A DNA stretch of 64,000 bases from Streptomyces rubrogriseus (GTDB lineage: Bacteria > Actinomycetota > Actinomycetes > Streptomycetales > Streptomycetaceae): positions 1,736,001-1,800,000 of the forward strand of contig NZ_CP116256.1 in NCBI RefSeq assembly GCF_027947575.1, written 5' to 3'. The notes beneath the pieces are model-generated. The model was not told the origin of the DNA, made no database searches, and saw nothing but the letters and a program-made list of their open reading frames with translations. Below are positions 24,954 through 34,286 of this stretch, piece by piece. The first letter of the stretch is position 1. Each line of letters starts with the position of its first letter. A program made the position numbers and the translations under genes.

Positions 24954-25568
24954 TCACCAGCCCGACGGTGGTGGGGCCGTCAGGTGGTCGGCGAGGCGGG
25001 AGAGGCGGTCGCGGAAGCGGCGGCGGCCCCGGGGTGGCGGTACCGCGTTCTCCCCGGCCGAGGCGCTGACCAGGTGCTGCACCGTGTCCAGGTCCAGCTC
25101 GGCGCCGTCCGGGACGGTCAGCGTCTCGTGCGCCATCGCCGTCAGCTCCCGCTCGCCCGGTGCGCGGTCGGTGCCCAGCGCCAGCACCGTCGCACCCGCC
25201 CGGCGGGCGTCGTGCACCCTCTCCAGGAGCCGGGCACCGGGGTCCTCGGGCGTGACCACCAGCAGCGTCTCCCCACGCCGGGCCGCCGCCAGCCGCCCGA
25301 GGCCGACCGCGAGGTGGGCCGGGTCCGAGGGGCGCGCCCCGTGCCGGACCAGCGTCGGCGCCAGCTCCGGCGTCCCCGACCAGGCGGCCTCGTCCACCAG
25401 GTGCGCCGCCAGGTGCCAGGGCTCGTACTCGGGGGTGCCCACCAGCAGCAGACCGCCCCCGTGCGGCACCACCGACCCCCGCAGCGCCCCCGCGAACCGC
25501 CGGGTGGCCCCGAGCCACTCGGTCCCGGCGAGCACTTCCCGCAGCAGCGCGACCCGTACGGCGTCCAT
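24954..25568 (-). CDS. Conserved actinobacterial protein of unknown function (204 aa)
   Basis: A 204-aa protein starting MDAVRVALLREVLAGTEWLG. The centre alternates beta-like strands and helices (GGLLLVGTPEYEPWHLAAHL; RRGETLLVVTPEDPGARLLE; AGATVLALGTDRAPGE) in a way that recalls SIS/Rossmann sugar-isomerase folds, but no signature residue confirms this. The C-terminus is basic and Pro-rich. It lies 58 bp upstream of the MFS gene on the same strand and divergent from the F420 oxidoreductase. Confidence 0.65.
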   Translation of the reverse strand: MDAVRVALLREVLAGTEWLGATRRFAGALRGSVVPHGGGLLLVGTPEYEPWHLAAHLVDEAAWSGTPELAPTLVRHGARPSDPAHLAVGLGRLAAARRGETLLVVTPEDPGARLLERVHDARRAGATVLALGTDRAPGERELTAMAHETLTVPDGAELDLDTVQHLVSASAGENAVPPPRGRRRFRDRLSRLADHLTAPPPSGW

Positions 25569-25699
25569 GCGGTCGCATCCTGCCGCAACCCCCTCCGCGC
25601 GGTCCGGCGTTCGCCCCGGATTCACCCGCCCCGGGGACCGCCTCCCGGCGGGCGGGACCCCTACCCCTGGGCAGGCCGACGCGGACGTAGGGTCGGCCC

Positions 25700-26419
25700 A
25701 TGACCTCTACCGACAGTGCTGCACAGAAGGCCCCCGCCAAGGCACCGGCCAAGGACCCCTGGGACCTGCCCGACGTCTCCGGGCTGGTCGTCGGCGTGCT
25801 CGGCGGCACCGGCCCGCAGGGCAAGGGCCTCGCGTACCGCCTCGCCAAGGCCGGCCAGAAGGTGATCGTCGGCTCCCGCGCCGCCGAGCGCGCCGCGGCC
25901 GCCGCCGAGGAGATCGGGCACGGCGTCGAGGGTGCCGACAACGCCGAGACCGCGCGCCGCAGCGACGTCGTGATCGTCGCCGTACCGTGGGACGGCCACG
26001 GCAAGACCCTCGAATCCCTGCGCGGGGAACTGTCCGGCAAGCTCGTCGTCGACTGCGTCAACCCGCTCGGCTTCGACAAGAAGGGCGCCTACGCGCTCAA
26101 GCCCGAGGAGGGCAGCGCCGCCGAGCAGGCCGCCGCCCTGCTGCCGGACAGCCGGGTCGCCGCCGCCTTCCACCACCTCTCGGCGGTGCTCCTCCAGGAC
26201 CCGGAGATCGACGAGATCGACACCGACGTGATGGTCCTCGGCGAGGAGCGCGCCGACGTGGAGATCGTGCAGGCCCTCGCCGGGCGCATCCCCGGCATGC
26301 GCGGCGTCTTCGCCGGGCGGCTGCGCAACGCCCACCAGGTCGAGTCGCTGGTCGCCAACCTGATCTCCGTCAACCGGCGCTACAAGGCACACGCCGGGCT
26401 CCGCGTCACGGACGTATGA
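25700..26419 (+). CDS. npdG: F420H2:NADP oxidoreductase (NADPH-dependent F420 reductase)
   Basis: A 239-aa oxidoreductase of the Fno/NpdG type that moves hydride between NADPH and coenzyme F420. The N-terminal NADP motif is VVGVLGGTGPQGKGLAYRLA, followed by VIVGSRAAERA (NADP-selective Ser/Arg), VIVAVPWDGH and VVDCVNPLGF. The C-terminal part (AFHHLSAVLLQDPE, LRNAHQVESLVANLISVNRRYK) closes the F420 site. F420-dependent metabolism is widespread in streptomycetes. It is followed 53 bp later by a small membrane protein gene. Confidence 0.9.
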   Translation: MTSTDSAAQKAPAKAPAKDPWDLPDVSGLVVGVLGGTGPQGKGLAYRLAKAGQKVIVGSRAAERAAAAAEEIGHGVEGADNAETARRSDVVIVAVPWDGHGKTLESLRGELSGKLVVDCVNPLGFDKKGAYALKPEEGSAAEQAAALLPDSRVAAAFHHLSAVLLQDPEIDEIDTDVMVLGEERADVEIVQALAGRIPGMRGVFAGRLRNAHQVESLVANLISVNRRYKAHAGLRVTDV

Positions 26420-26472
26420 GGCGATGGGGGACACTGGTCGGTACCAGTGTCCCCCCGACAGGAGCCGTTCCC

Positions 26473-26673
26473 ATGCCCCGCCTCGCCCTCTACGCCCTGG
26501 TCGTCTGCGTACTCGCCGTGGCCGCCGCCGTCGTCTCCTTCGTGCAGGGCAGCGTCGTGATCGGCGTCGTGTGGGTGCTGCTGTCGGGGCTGTCGTCGAA
26601 CATGTGCTGGTACTACGCCAAGCGCGGCCGGGACGCCCGCCGCGCCGACTCGTCCACGTCCGTCACCGGCTGA
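26473..26673 (+). CDS. Small two-helix membrane protein (66 aa)
   Basis: A 66-aa protein with two hydrophobic segments (LALYALVVCVLAVAAAVVSF and VVIGVVWVLLSGLSSNM) and a basic, hydrophilic end. The ATG lies behind ACAGGAGCCGTTCCC. It probably follows npdG in one transcript. The function is unknown. Confidence 0.7.
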   Translation: MPRLALYALVVCVLAVAAAVVSFVQGSVVIGVVWVLLSGLSSNMCWYYAKRGRDARRADSSTSVTG

Positions 26674-26695
26674 GTCCGGCACCGGCCGAGCGGCC

Positions 26696-27493
26696 TCACC
26701 CGCCCGGCGTGCACAGCGGGTCGGTCTGCCAGAAGCGGTACAGCTCGAAGCCGCAGTACGTGTCGACCTCGCCGATCCCGAGGCCCCGCAGCAGCGCGTC
26801 GATCGCGTCGAAGAACACGCCGTTGAGCGCCGGGATCCACAGCAGCGCGAACACGATCAGCAGCCCGAACGGCGCGAGCGGCTCCACCTGCCGCCGCACG
26901 TTGTACGACAGCCAGGGCTCGATCACGCCGTAGCCGTCCAGGCCCGGCACCGGCAGGAAGTTCAGGATCGCGGCGGTGACCTGGAGCAGCGCCAGGAACG
27001 CCAGCGCCAGCCGGAAGTCGCGCGGCACGCCGTCCAGCGCGTCCAGCCAGAACGGCGCGGTGCACACGACGGCGAACAGCACGTTCGTCAGCGGACCCGC
27101 CGCCGAGATCAGACTGTGCCGCCAGCGCCCGCGGATCCGCCCGCGCTCGATGAAGACGGCACCGCCGGGCAGCCCGATCCCGCCCATGATCACGAAGAGG
27201 ACGGGCAGCACGATGCTGAGCAGGGCGTGCGTGTACTTCACCGGGTTCAGCGTGAGGTAGCCCTTCGCGCCGACCGAGATGTCGCCGCTGTGCAGCGCGG
27301 TGCGGGCGTGCGCGTACTCGTGCAGGCACAGCGAGACGACCCACGCGGCCGTGACGAACAGGAACACGGCGAGCCCCGGCTGCTCGGCGAAGCCGGTCCA
27401 GGTGGCCCAGCCCGTGACCGCGGCGACGGCGACGATCCCGAGGAAGACGGGACTGATCCTCCGGTCGCTGGGACGGGCGGTGGCGGTGGACAT
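26696..27493 (-). CDS. Site-2-protease-like membrane metalloprotease (M50)
   Basis: A 265-aa integral membrane protease. Zinc motif HEYAH is at residues 58-62, and the third ligand is expected at D186 in FLPVPGLDGYG (the LDG motif of M50B). About six hydrophobic helices surround these. It lacks PDZ and CBS domains, so it belongs to the short bacterial S2P-like group of largely unknown substrates. The ATG follows GGGAGTTCC. It is divergent from the SARP regulator with 187 bp between. Confidence 0.85.
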   Translation of the reverse strand: MSTATARPSDRRISPVFLGIVAVAAVTGWATWTGFAEQPGLAVFLFVTAAWVVSLCLHEYAHARTALHSGDISVGAKGYLTLNPVKYTHALLSIVLPVLFVIMGGIGLPGGAVFIERGRIRGRWRHSLISAAGPLTNVLFAVVCTAPFWLDALDGVPRDFRLALAFLALLQVTAAILNFLPVPGLDGYGVIEPWLSYNVRRQVEPLAPFGLLIVFALLWIPALNGVFFDAIDALLRGLGIGEVDTYCGFELYRFWQTDPLCTPGG

Positions 27494-27680
27494 GGAACTC
27501 CCTGACTGTCGGGCACGCGTGAGCGGGCACCCGCGGGGGTGCGGGACTGCCCGACCGTACCGGGCGCACGGGGGAAACGTCCCGCGGGCGGCGGTCGTTC
27601 CGGAACGGAACCGTCGGTCGGCCACGCCGCGCGGACAAAACCCCGTGACCGGCTCCGACGGCAGCGGGGACAATGGCCCC

Positions 27681-30600
27681 GTGCGCTATCGCATCCTCGG
27701 CACCACACAGGTACTCCGTCCCGACGGCACGGCCGTCCCGCTCGGCGGGGCGCGGCTGCGCGCGCTGCTGACCGTGCTCGCCCTCCGGGCCGGCCGCGCC
27801 GTCCCCGCGGGGCTGCTGGTGGAAGATGTCTGGGCCGGGGACCCGCCCGCCGACGCGACGGGCGCCCTGCAGGCGCTGGTCGGGCGGCTGCGCCGGGCGC
27901 TGGGCGCCGATTCGGTCGCCTCGGCCGACGGCGGTTACCGGCTCGCCGCCGCCCCCGACGACGTCGACCTGCACCGCTTCGACCGGCTCGCCGGCGAGGG
28001 CACCCGCGCCCTCGCCGACGGCGACCCCGCCAAGGCGGCCGTCGTGCTCGACGACGCGCTCGCGCTGTGGCGCGGGCCCGTCCTCGCCGACCTGCCCGAC
28101 CGCACCGCCGAGGCGGCCCGCTGGGAGACCCGGCACTTCGACGCCCTGCGCACCCGCCACACCGCCGCCCTGGACCTGGGGCAGGCCGAGCACTCCCTGC
28201 CCGAGCTGACCGCCCTGTGCGACGGCCACCCCCTGGACGAGCCCCTCCAGGCGCTGCGGCTGCGCGCCCTGCGCGACACCGGCCGCACCGCCGAGGCACT
28301 GGCCGCCTACGAGGCCGTACGCCGCCTCCTCGCCGACCGCCTCGGCACCGACCCGGGGCGTGAGCTGCGAGACCTGCACGGCGGGTTGCTGGCGCCCGCG
28401 GACCCGGTGAGGCCCGTACCCGCCGACGCCCCACCGGGGACCCGGACGCCCGGGACGCGCGGGCCGGCCGCCGCACCCGTCCCGGAGGGCTTCCGTCCCC
28501 GCGGCAACCTGCGCGCCCGGCTCACCTCCTTCGTCGGGCGGGACGGCGACGTGGAGAGACTGCGTGCCGACCTGGCGGCCACCCGGCTCGTCACCCTGCT
28601 CGGGCCCGGCGGCGCCGGGAAGACCCGGCTGTCGCAGGAGGCCGCCGAGGGGGCCGGGGACGCCGCGCGCGACGGGGTGTGGCTGGCCGAGCTGGCCCCC
28701 GTGGACGACCCCGCCGACGTACCCGAGGCCGTCCTGACCGCCGTCGGCGCCCGCGAGACCGTGCTCTACCGCGCCGGTGCCGAGGAGATGCGGGCCGCCA
28801 CCGCCTCCGAGGGGCAGGACACCGCCGTCGAGCGGCTCGTGGAGCACTGCGGCCGGCGCCGCATGCTGATCGTCCTCGACAACTGCGAGCACGTCGTCGA
28901 CGCCGCCGCCCGCCTCACCGAGGAACTCCTCGCCCGCTGCCCCCACCTGACCGTCCTCGCCACCAGCCGCGAACCCCTCGGCGTGCCGGGGGAGTCGCTG
29001 CGCCCCGTGGAACCGCTGCCCGAGCCCGCCGCGTTGCGGCTGCTCGCCGACCGGGGCGCAGCCGCCCGCCCCGGCTTCCGCGTCGACGCCGACGAGGAGA
29101 CCGCCGCCGCCTGCGCCGAGATCTGCCGCCGCCTCGACGGCCTGCCGCTGGCCATCGAACTGGCCGCCGCCCGGCTCCGGATGCTCACCCCGCGCCAGAT
29201 CGCCGACCGGCTCGACGACCGCTTCCGCCTGCTCACCTCCGGCAGCCGCACCGTCCTGCCCCGCCAGCAGACGCTGCGCGCGGTCGTCGACTGGTCCTGG
29301 GACCTGCTCGACGCCGACGAACGCGAGGTGCTGGGGCGGCTGTCCGTCTTCGCGGGCGGCTGCGACCTCGCCGCCGCCGAGGCGGTGTGCGGGCCCGCCG
29401 CGCTGGACGCCCTCGGCTCCCTCGTCGACAAGTCCCTGGTCGTGGCCGCGCCGGTGACGGACCGCCTGTCCGGCGACGGCATGCGCTACCGGCTCCTGGA
29501 GACCGTCGCCGAGTACGCGGGCGAGCGCCTCGACGAGACCGGCACACGCGCCGCCGCGGCTCGCGCCCACCTGACGTACTACCGAGAACTCGCCCGCACC
29601 ACCGACCCGTTGCTGCGCGGTCCGCGGCAGCTCGCCGCCATCGAGCGGCTGGAGCGCGAGTACGAGAACCTGCGCACCGCCCTGCGCCACGCCGTCGCCG
29701 AGCGCGACGAGCAGGAGGCGCTGTGTCTGGCGCTGTCGCTGGTCTGGTACTGGCAGATGCGCGACCTGAGGGTGGAGGCCCGGAACTGGTTCGTCGAGGT
29801 GATGGCACTCGGCCCGGACCCCTTCGCCGAACCGGGCACCCCCGCCCGGCCGGTGTGGGAGCGGTGCACGTCCGCCCCGCCCCCGATGACCGGCGAGGTT
29901 CTCGCCGAGGCCCGGCGCGGGGTGCACCTGGCCCATCTGGCCTGTATGGACACGGAGCTGGACGCGTGGCAGAACCCGGCGGCCCAGCGCAAGCTGCGCA
30001 TCATCGCGGGCACCTACGAGCCGGGGATGCCGCAGACCTGTTCCAGCCCCGGCCTGCTCTGGTTCTACTCCGTGATGCTCACCGGTGACATGGACCGGCT
30101 GCGCGAGATCATGGACGCCACCCTGCGCACCTGCCGGGAGACCCCCGGCTACGAGTGGGAGCTGGCCGGCGGCCTTCAGATGCGCGCCCAGATGCTCGCC
30201 AACCGCACCGACTGGGCGGGCGACGCGGTCCGCGACGCCGACGAGTCGCTGGAGATCTACCACCGGCTCGGCGACGCCTGGGGCATGGCCGAGGCCCTCT
30301 CCGGGCGGGCCGAGGCCCGCGAGCGCGTCGGCGAGTACCGGCTGGCCGCCGCCGACTACCGGGCCGCCGCGCAGCACGCCGAACGGCTCGGCGCCCACGC
30401 CCAGGTGGACATCCTCGACGCCCGCCTGGGCAGCGTGCTCCTGGAGGCGGGCGACACGGCGCGGGGCGAGCGCGTCCTGCGCGACGTGATCGGCCGCACG
30501 GCGGGGACGGGCCACAACGGCGCGATGCCCGCCGCCCGGCTGTTCCTCGCCGGGCACCTGGGCATGACCGGCCGCACCGCCGAGGCGAGCGAGCAACTGC

Positions 30601-31031
30601 GGCTGCTGCGCGAGGAGTTCTCCATCGCGCACTTCGTGGTGTTCGACGCCTTCATCCTCGCCGCCGAGGCATGGCTCGCCACGCTGGAGGACCGGCACGA
30701 GGAGTGCCTGACCCGGATCCGCAAGTCGCTGGAACGGGCCGAGGACCCGCTGTCCAAGGCCATCGCCCCGCACATGCGTTCCGCGTACCTGACCATCGCC
30801 GCGATGGCCCTGGCCCGCCTCGACGGCGGTCACCGGGCCGCGGACGGCGCCCGGTGCCTCGGCGCCGCCGACGCGATGCTGCCGCCCGGCCACGTGTCGA
30901 CGGGCATGGAGCGGGACGCGCGCGGCCGGGCCGTCGAACGGGTCCGCGGGGCGCTCGGTGGCGAGGCGTACGACGCCGCCTACGCCGAGGGCGCCCGGCT
31001 CTCCCCGCAGGAGGCCGTCGCCCTCGTCTGA
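27681..31031 (+). CDS. SARP/AfsR-like regulator with BTAD, NB-ARC and TPR regions
   Basis: A 1,116-aa regulator. Residues 1-95 are an OmpR-type winged helix (RYRILGTTQVLRPDG...), 95-245 a bacterial transcriptional activation domain (LDEPLQALRLRALRDTGRTAEALAAY), then a Pro-rich linker. An STAND/NB-ARC ATPase follows with P-loop GPGGAGKTRL near 308 and LIVLDNCEHVVDAAARL as Walker B. The last 400 residues are helical, TPR-like. Large SARPs act as ATP- and ligand-gated activators of secondary metabolism in Streptomyces. No biosynthetic cluster is adjacent; the closest candidate target is the converging DrrAB-type exporter. The GTG at 27681 starts exactly at the winged helix and follows GGGGA. Confidence 0.88.
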   Translation: MRYRILGTTQVLRPDGTAVPLGGARLRALLTVLALRAGRAVPAGLLVEDVWAGDPPADATGALQALVGRLRRALGADSVASADGGYRLAAAPDDVDLHRFDRLAGEGTRALADGDPAKAAVVLDDALALWRGPVLADLPDRTAEAARWETRHFDALRTRHTAALDLGQAEHSLPELTALCDGHPLDEPLQALRLRALRDTGRTAEALAAYEAVRRLLADRLGTDPGRELRDLHGGLLAPADPVRPVPADAPPGTRTPGTRGPAAAPVPEGFRPRGNLRARLTSFVGRDGDVERLRADLAATRLVTLLGPGGAGKTRLSQEAAEGAGDAARDGVWLAELAPVDDPADVPEAVLTAVGARETVLYRAGAEEMRAATASEGQDTAVERLVEHCGRRRMLIVLDNCEHVVDAAARLTEELLARCPHLTVLATSREPLGVPGESLRPVEPLPEPAALRLLADRGAAARPGFRVDADEETAAACAEICRRLDGLPLAIELAAARLRMLTPRQIADRLDDRFRLLTSGSRTVLPRQQTLRAVVDWSWDLLDADEREVLGRLSVFAGGCDLAAAEAVCGPAALDALGSLVDKSLVVAAPVTDRLSGDGMRYRLLETVAEYAGERLDETGTRAAAARAHLTYYRELARTTDPLLRGPRQLAAIERLEREYENLRTALRHAVAERDEQEALCLALSLVWYWQMRDLRVEARNWFVEVMALGPDPFAEPGTPARPVWERCTSAPPPMTGEVLAEARRGVHLAHLACMDTELDAWQNPAAQRKLRIIAGTYEPGMPQTCSSPGLLWFYSVMLTGDMDRLREIMDATLRTCRETPGYEWELAGGLQMRAQMLANRTDWAGDAVRDADESLEIYHRLGDAWGMAEALSGRAEARERVGEYRLAAADYRAAAQHAERLGAHAQVDILDARLGSVLLEAGDTARGERVLRDVIGRTAGTGHNGAMPAARLFLAGHLGMTGRTAEASEQLRLLREEFSIAHFVVFDAFILAAEAWLATLEDRHEECLTRIRKSLERAEDPLSKAIAPHMRSAYLTIAAMALARLDGGHRAADGARCLGAADAMLPPGHVSTGMERDARGRAVERVRGALGGEAYDAAYAEGARLSPQEAVALV

Positions 31032-31052
31032 CGCGTGCCGCACGTGCGCGGT

Positions 31053-31898
31053 TCAGGTCTTCGTACGGAACTTGTGGACGGCGATCGGCGCCATCACCGC
31101 GGTGATCGCCGCCGACCAGCCGAGCGTGATCCACAGGTCGTGCGCGACCGGGCCGCCCACCATCAGTCCGCGCGCCGCGTCGGCGAGCGTGGACAGCGGG
31201 TTGTAGTCGGTGAAGGACTGCAGCCAGCCCGGCATCGACTGCGTCGGCGCGAAGATCGAGGAGCCGAACTGCAGCGGGAACAGCACCATGAAGCCCATCG
31301 CCTGCACGGACTGCGCGTTCTTCAGGACCACGCCCAGGGTGAGGAACACCCACATGATCGAGGAGGCGAACACCGCGGACAGGCCCACCGCCGCGAACAG
31401 TCCGGCCCAGTGGTCGATGTCGAAGCCGACCAGGACGGCGACGATCATCAGCACCGTGGTGGCGAACAGCATCCGGGCCATCTCGACCGCGATCTTCGCG
31501 AAGAGCACCGAGCCGCGCCCGATCGGCAGCGACCGGAAGCGGTCCATGACACCGGAGTTGAAGTCCTGGCTGAAGCCGGTGCCGACGCCCTGGGACAGCG
31601 TCATGCTCATCATCGCGATCATGCCGGGGATCACGTACTGCACATAGCCGTCCTGCCCGCCGCCCAGGGCCTGGCCGATCGACCCGCCGAAGACGTACAC
31701 GAACAGCAGGGTGAAGACGATCGGCATCAGCAGGGCGTCGAACATCGACTCCGGGTCCTGCCGGATCCACAGCAGGTTCCGGCGGACCAGGGCGCCGGTG
31801 TGCCGCACGTGCGCCCGCAGCGAGATCCGCGCGTCGGGAGCGAGCGCGGCAGGGGCGGCGGTGGCGGCTGGAGTGGCTGGAGTGGTGGCGGCGCTCAT
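31053..31898 (-). CDS. ABC-2 type drug export permease (DrrB-like)
   Basis: A 281-aa ABC-2 permease: a 45-residue Ala/Thr-rich start, then LVRRNLLWIRQDPESMFDAL and six hydrophobic helices with PGMIAMMSMTLSQGVGTGFSQD and FPLQFGSSIFAPTQSMPGWL, typical of the daunorubicin-exporter DrrB family. Its ATG overlaps the ATPase stop by 4 bp (ATGA), so the pair form one exporter. The substrate is unknown. Confidence 0.88.
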   Translation of the reverse strand: MSAATTPATPAATAAPAALAPDARISLRAHVRHTGALVRRNLLWIRQDPESMFDALLMPIVFTLLFVYVFGGSIGQALGGGQDGYVQYVIPGMIAMMSMTLSQGVGTGFSQDFNSGVMDRFRSLPIGRGSVLFAKIAVEMARMLFATTVLMIVAVLVGFDIDHWAGLFAAVGLSAVFASSIMWVFLTLGVVLKNAQSVQAMGFMVLFPLQFGSSIFAPTQSMPGWLQSFTDYNPLSTLADAARGLMVGGPVAHDLWITLGWSAAITAVMAPIAVHKFRTKT

Positions 31899-32926
31899 AC
31901 GGCGACCTCCTGGCGGGTGTCGTCGGTGGCCGGGGCGGGGTCCTGCGGGGCACTGGCGCGGTGGCCGGTGAGGGACAGGAAGACCTCGTCCAGGCTGGGG
32001 AGTTCGGTGGTGACGGCGGAGACGGTGATGCCGCGCGCGGTGACCGCGCCGACCACGGCCGTCAGCTGCTCGTCGCTGAGGATCGGCACCAGCACGGCAC
32101 CGCGCTCGGCGTCCACGGTGGAACTGGCGAGCCCGGTGATGCCCAGCTCGTCCAGGTAGGCGGCGAGCGGGCGCAGTTGCAGCGGGTCGGCCGGGCGGAC
32201 CCGCAGGGTGCGGCCGCCGACCTTGGCCTTCAGCTCCTCGATGCCGCCGTTCGCGATGACCTTGCCGCGGTCCACGACGGTCAGCTCGGAGGCGAGCTGC
32301 TCGGCCTCCTCCATGTACTGGGTGGTGAGCAGCACGGTGACACCGTCGCCGACCATGCGCTTGACCTCGTCCCACACCTCGTTGCGGGTGCGCGGGTCGA
32401 GACCGGTGGTGGGCTCGTCCAGGAACAGCACGGCCGGGTGCCCGATCATGGAGGCGGCCAGGTCGAGCCGGCGCCGCATGCCGCCGGAGTAGGTGGACGC
32501 GGGCCGCTTGCCGGCCTCGGTGAGCGAGAACCGCTCCAGCAGCTCGTCGGCGCGGGTGCGGGCGTCCCGGCGGGACAGGTCGAGCAGCCGGCCGATCATG
32601 TAGAGGTTCTCCCAGCCGGGGAGCTTCTCGTCCACGGAGGCGTACTGCCCGGTCAGCCCTATGACGCGGCGCAGCTGCCGCGGCTGCCGTACGACGTCGT
32701 ACCCGACGACGTGCGCCTGGCCGGAGTCGGGGGTGATGAGGGTGGACAGGATGCGTACGAGGGTGGTCTTGCCGGCGCCGTTCGGACCGAGCACGCCCAT
32801 CACGGTGCCCTCGCGCACGTCCAGGTCGACGCCGTCCAGCGCCTTGGTCTCGCCGTAGTGCTTGACCAGCCCCCGCACGGTGACCGCGCTGTCCGCGGCC
32901 CGGGGGATGTCGTCGATTCGCTTCAT
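31895..32926 (-). CDS. Drug-export ABC ATPase (DrrA-like)
   Basis: A 343-aa ATPase of the DrrA group. It has Walker A GPNGAGKTTLVRIL, the Q-loop GLTGQYASVDEKLPGWENL, signature YSGGMRRRLDLAASM, Walker B VLFLDEPTTGLDPR, H-loop LLTTQYMEEAEQ, and the extra C-terminal domain with the GITVSAVTTELPSLDEVFLSLTGH family end. In other members the C-terminal domain helps drive assembly with DrrB. It is the first gene of a two-gene operon, upstream of the permease. Confidence 0.9.
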   Translation of the reverse strand: MKRIDDIPRAADSAVTVRGLVKHYGETKALDGVDLDVREGTVMGVLGPNGAGKTTLVRILSTLITPDSGQAHVVGYDVVRQPRQLRRVIGLTGQYASVDEKLPGWENLYMIGRLLDLSRRDARTRADELLERFSLTEAGKRPASTYSGGMRRRLDLAASMIGHPAVLFLDEPTTGLDPRTRNEVWDEVKRMVGDGVTVLLTTQYMEEAEQLASELTVVDRGKVIANGGIEELKAKVGGRTLRVRPADPLQLRPLAAYLDELGITGLASSTVDAERGAVLVPILSDEQLTAVVGAVTARGITVSAVTTELPSLDEVFLSLTGHRASAPQDPAPATDDTRQEVAV

Positions 32927-33091
32927 GCCCCAGACGATGGCAGGGGGCACCGACAAAGCACCGACATCCCACCGACAGCCGGCCGGCGCCACCGACTTCC
33001 CGCCGACACCGCGCCCGGGAACCACTCGGCCCCGCCGACGGGGGAAGATCGGCGGGGCCGGCGGTCGTACCGCGATGGTCTGCTGGTGGAG

Positions 33092-33967
33092 CTAGTGCAC
33101 CGAGTGCTCGTCCTGCGGGAACGTGCCGCCGACGACGTCCTCGGCGTACGCCTTCGCCGCGTCGCCCATGACCTTGCGCAGGTCGGCGTACTGCTTGACG
33201 AACTTCGGCATCCGCCCGCCGGTCAGCCCGAGCATGTCGGTCCACACCAGCACCTGGGCGTCGGTGTCCGGGCCGGCCCCGATCCCGACCGTCGGGATGT
33301 GCAGCGTCCGGGTCACCTCGGCGGCCAGCTCGGCCGGCACCAGCTCCAGGACGACCGCGAAGGCGCCCGCGTCCTGCACCGCCTTGGCGTCGCGCAGCAG
33401 CTGCTGGGCCGCCTCCTCGCCGCGGCCCTGCACCCGGTAGCCCATGGAGTTGACCGACTGCGGGGTGAGGCCGATGTGCGCCATCACCGGGATGCCGGAC
33501 TCCACCAGCAGCTCGATCTGCCGGTGCGAGCGCTCGCCGCCCTCCAGCTTGACCGCGCCGACCCCGGCCTCCTTGACCAGCCGGGTCGCCGAGCGCAGCG
33601 CCTGCACCGGGCCCTCCTGGTAGGAGCCGAAGGGCAGGTCGCCCACGATCAGGGCGCGGCTGGTGCCCCGGACGACCGCGGCCGACAGCATCGTCATCTC
33701 GTCCAGCGTGACGGGCACGGTGGTCTCGTAGCCGAGGTGGCAGTTGCCCGCGGAGTCGCCGACGAGCATCACCGGGATGCCGGACTCGTCGAAGACGGAC
33801 GCGGTCATCGCGTCGTACGCGGTGAGCATGGGCCACTTCTCGCCGCGCTCCTTGGCGGCGGTGATGTCCCGGACGGTGATACGGCGGTTGATCTTGCCCC
33901 CGTACAGCGCCCTGCTCCCGTCGGCGGGGGTGCGCTGCGGCGTCTGGGCAGCCGAAAGCTGCGTCAT
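33092..33967 (-). CDS. panB: 3-methyl-2-oxobutanoate hydroxymethyltransferase
   Basis: A 291-aa PanB that makes ketopantoate from alpha-ketoisovalerate and methylenetetrahydrofolate, the first step of pantothenate and CoA synthesis. Recognisable blocks: LTAYDAMTASVFDESGIPVMLVGDS (metal-binding Asp), VKLEGG, VMAHIGLTPQSV, VLELVPAELA (catalytic Glu) and PTVGIGAGPDTDAQVLVWTDM. The N-terminal 25 residues are an actinobacterial extension. The start is supported by GAAGGAGCCGTTGCC. No other pan gene is adjacent. Confidence 0.95.
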   Translation of the reverse strand: MTQLSAAQTPQRTPADGSRALYGGKINRRITVRDITAAKERGEKWPMLTAYDAMTASVFDESGIPVMLVGDSAGNCHLGYETTVPVTLDEMTMLSAAVVRGTSRALIVGDLPFGSYQEGPVQALRSATRLVKEAGVGAVKLEGGERSHRQIELLVESGIPVMAHIGLTPQSVNSMGYRVQGRGEEAAQQLLRDAKAVQDAGAFAVVLELVPAELAAEVTRTLHIPTVGIGAGPDTDAQVLVWTDMLGLTGGRMPKFVKQYADLRKVMGDAAKAYAEDVVGGTFPQDEHSVH

Positions 33968-34286
33968 GGCAACGGCTCCTTCATGTCATCTCGAGGCGCC
34001 CTGACGGCGTCCCCGGATCCCTTCCATGGTGGCACTTGTCGCGCCCCGTCGGCTAGGGGACCCCCGTCACGTACCCCGTCAAGGGGCAGGGAGCGACTCA
34101 TGGGATCAAATATGCCCGTTCTGTCACAGAGCCGCCCGTCCCGGCACAGTGCGGAACTCCGCGGGACGGCCCGTACGTCCTCGTTCCCGTACGGCCGTCC
34201 AGGGCGGCGGGATCGGAACCGATCATCCCCTATGGTGCTGAGTCACAGGGGGCGACGGTGTGCACAGCAGGCAGTGAGGCAACGGT
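33968..34286. other. 319-bp intergenic region with inverted repeat
   Basis: This is the divergent region between panB and the EEP-family gene. No convincing gene. It contains an inverted repeat at 34164-34200: GGACGGCCCGTACG and CGTACGGCCGTCC pair with one bulged C around a 10-base loop. It could be a regulatory stem or an operator; nothing visible identifies its partner. Confidence 0.45.

Noticed and set aside
34026..34241. 71-codon frame in the panB/EEP intergenic region
   Set aside because: No family, poor start context and it spans an inverted repeat; more likely non-coding.
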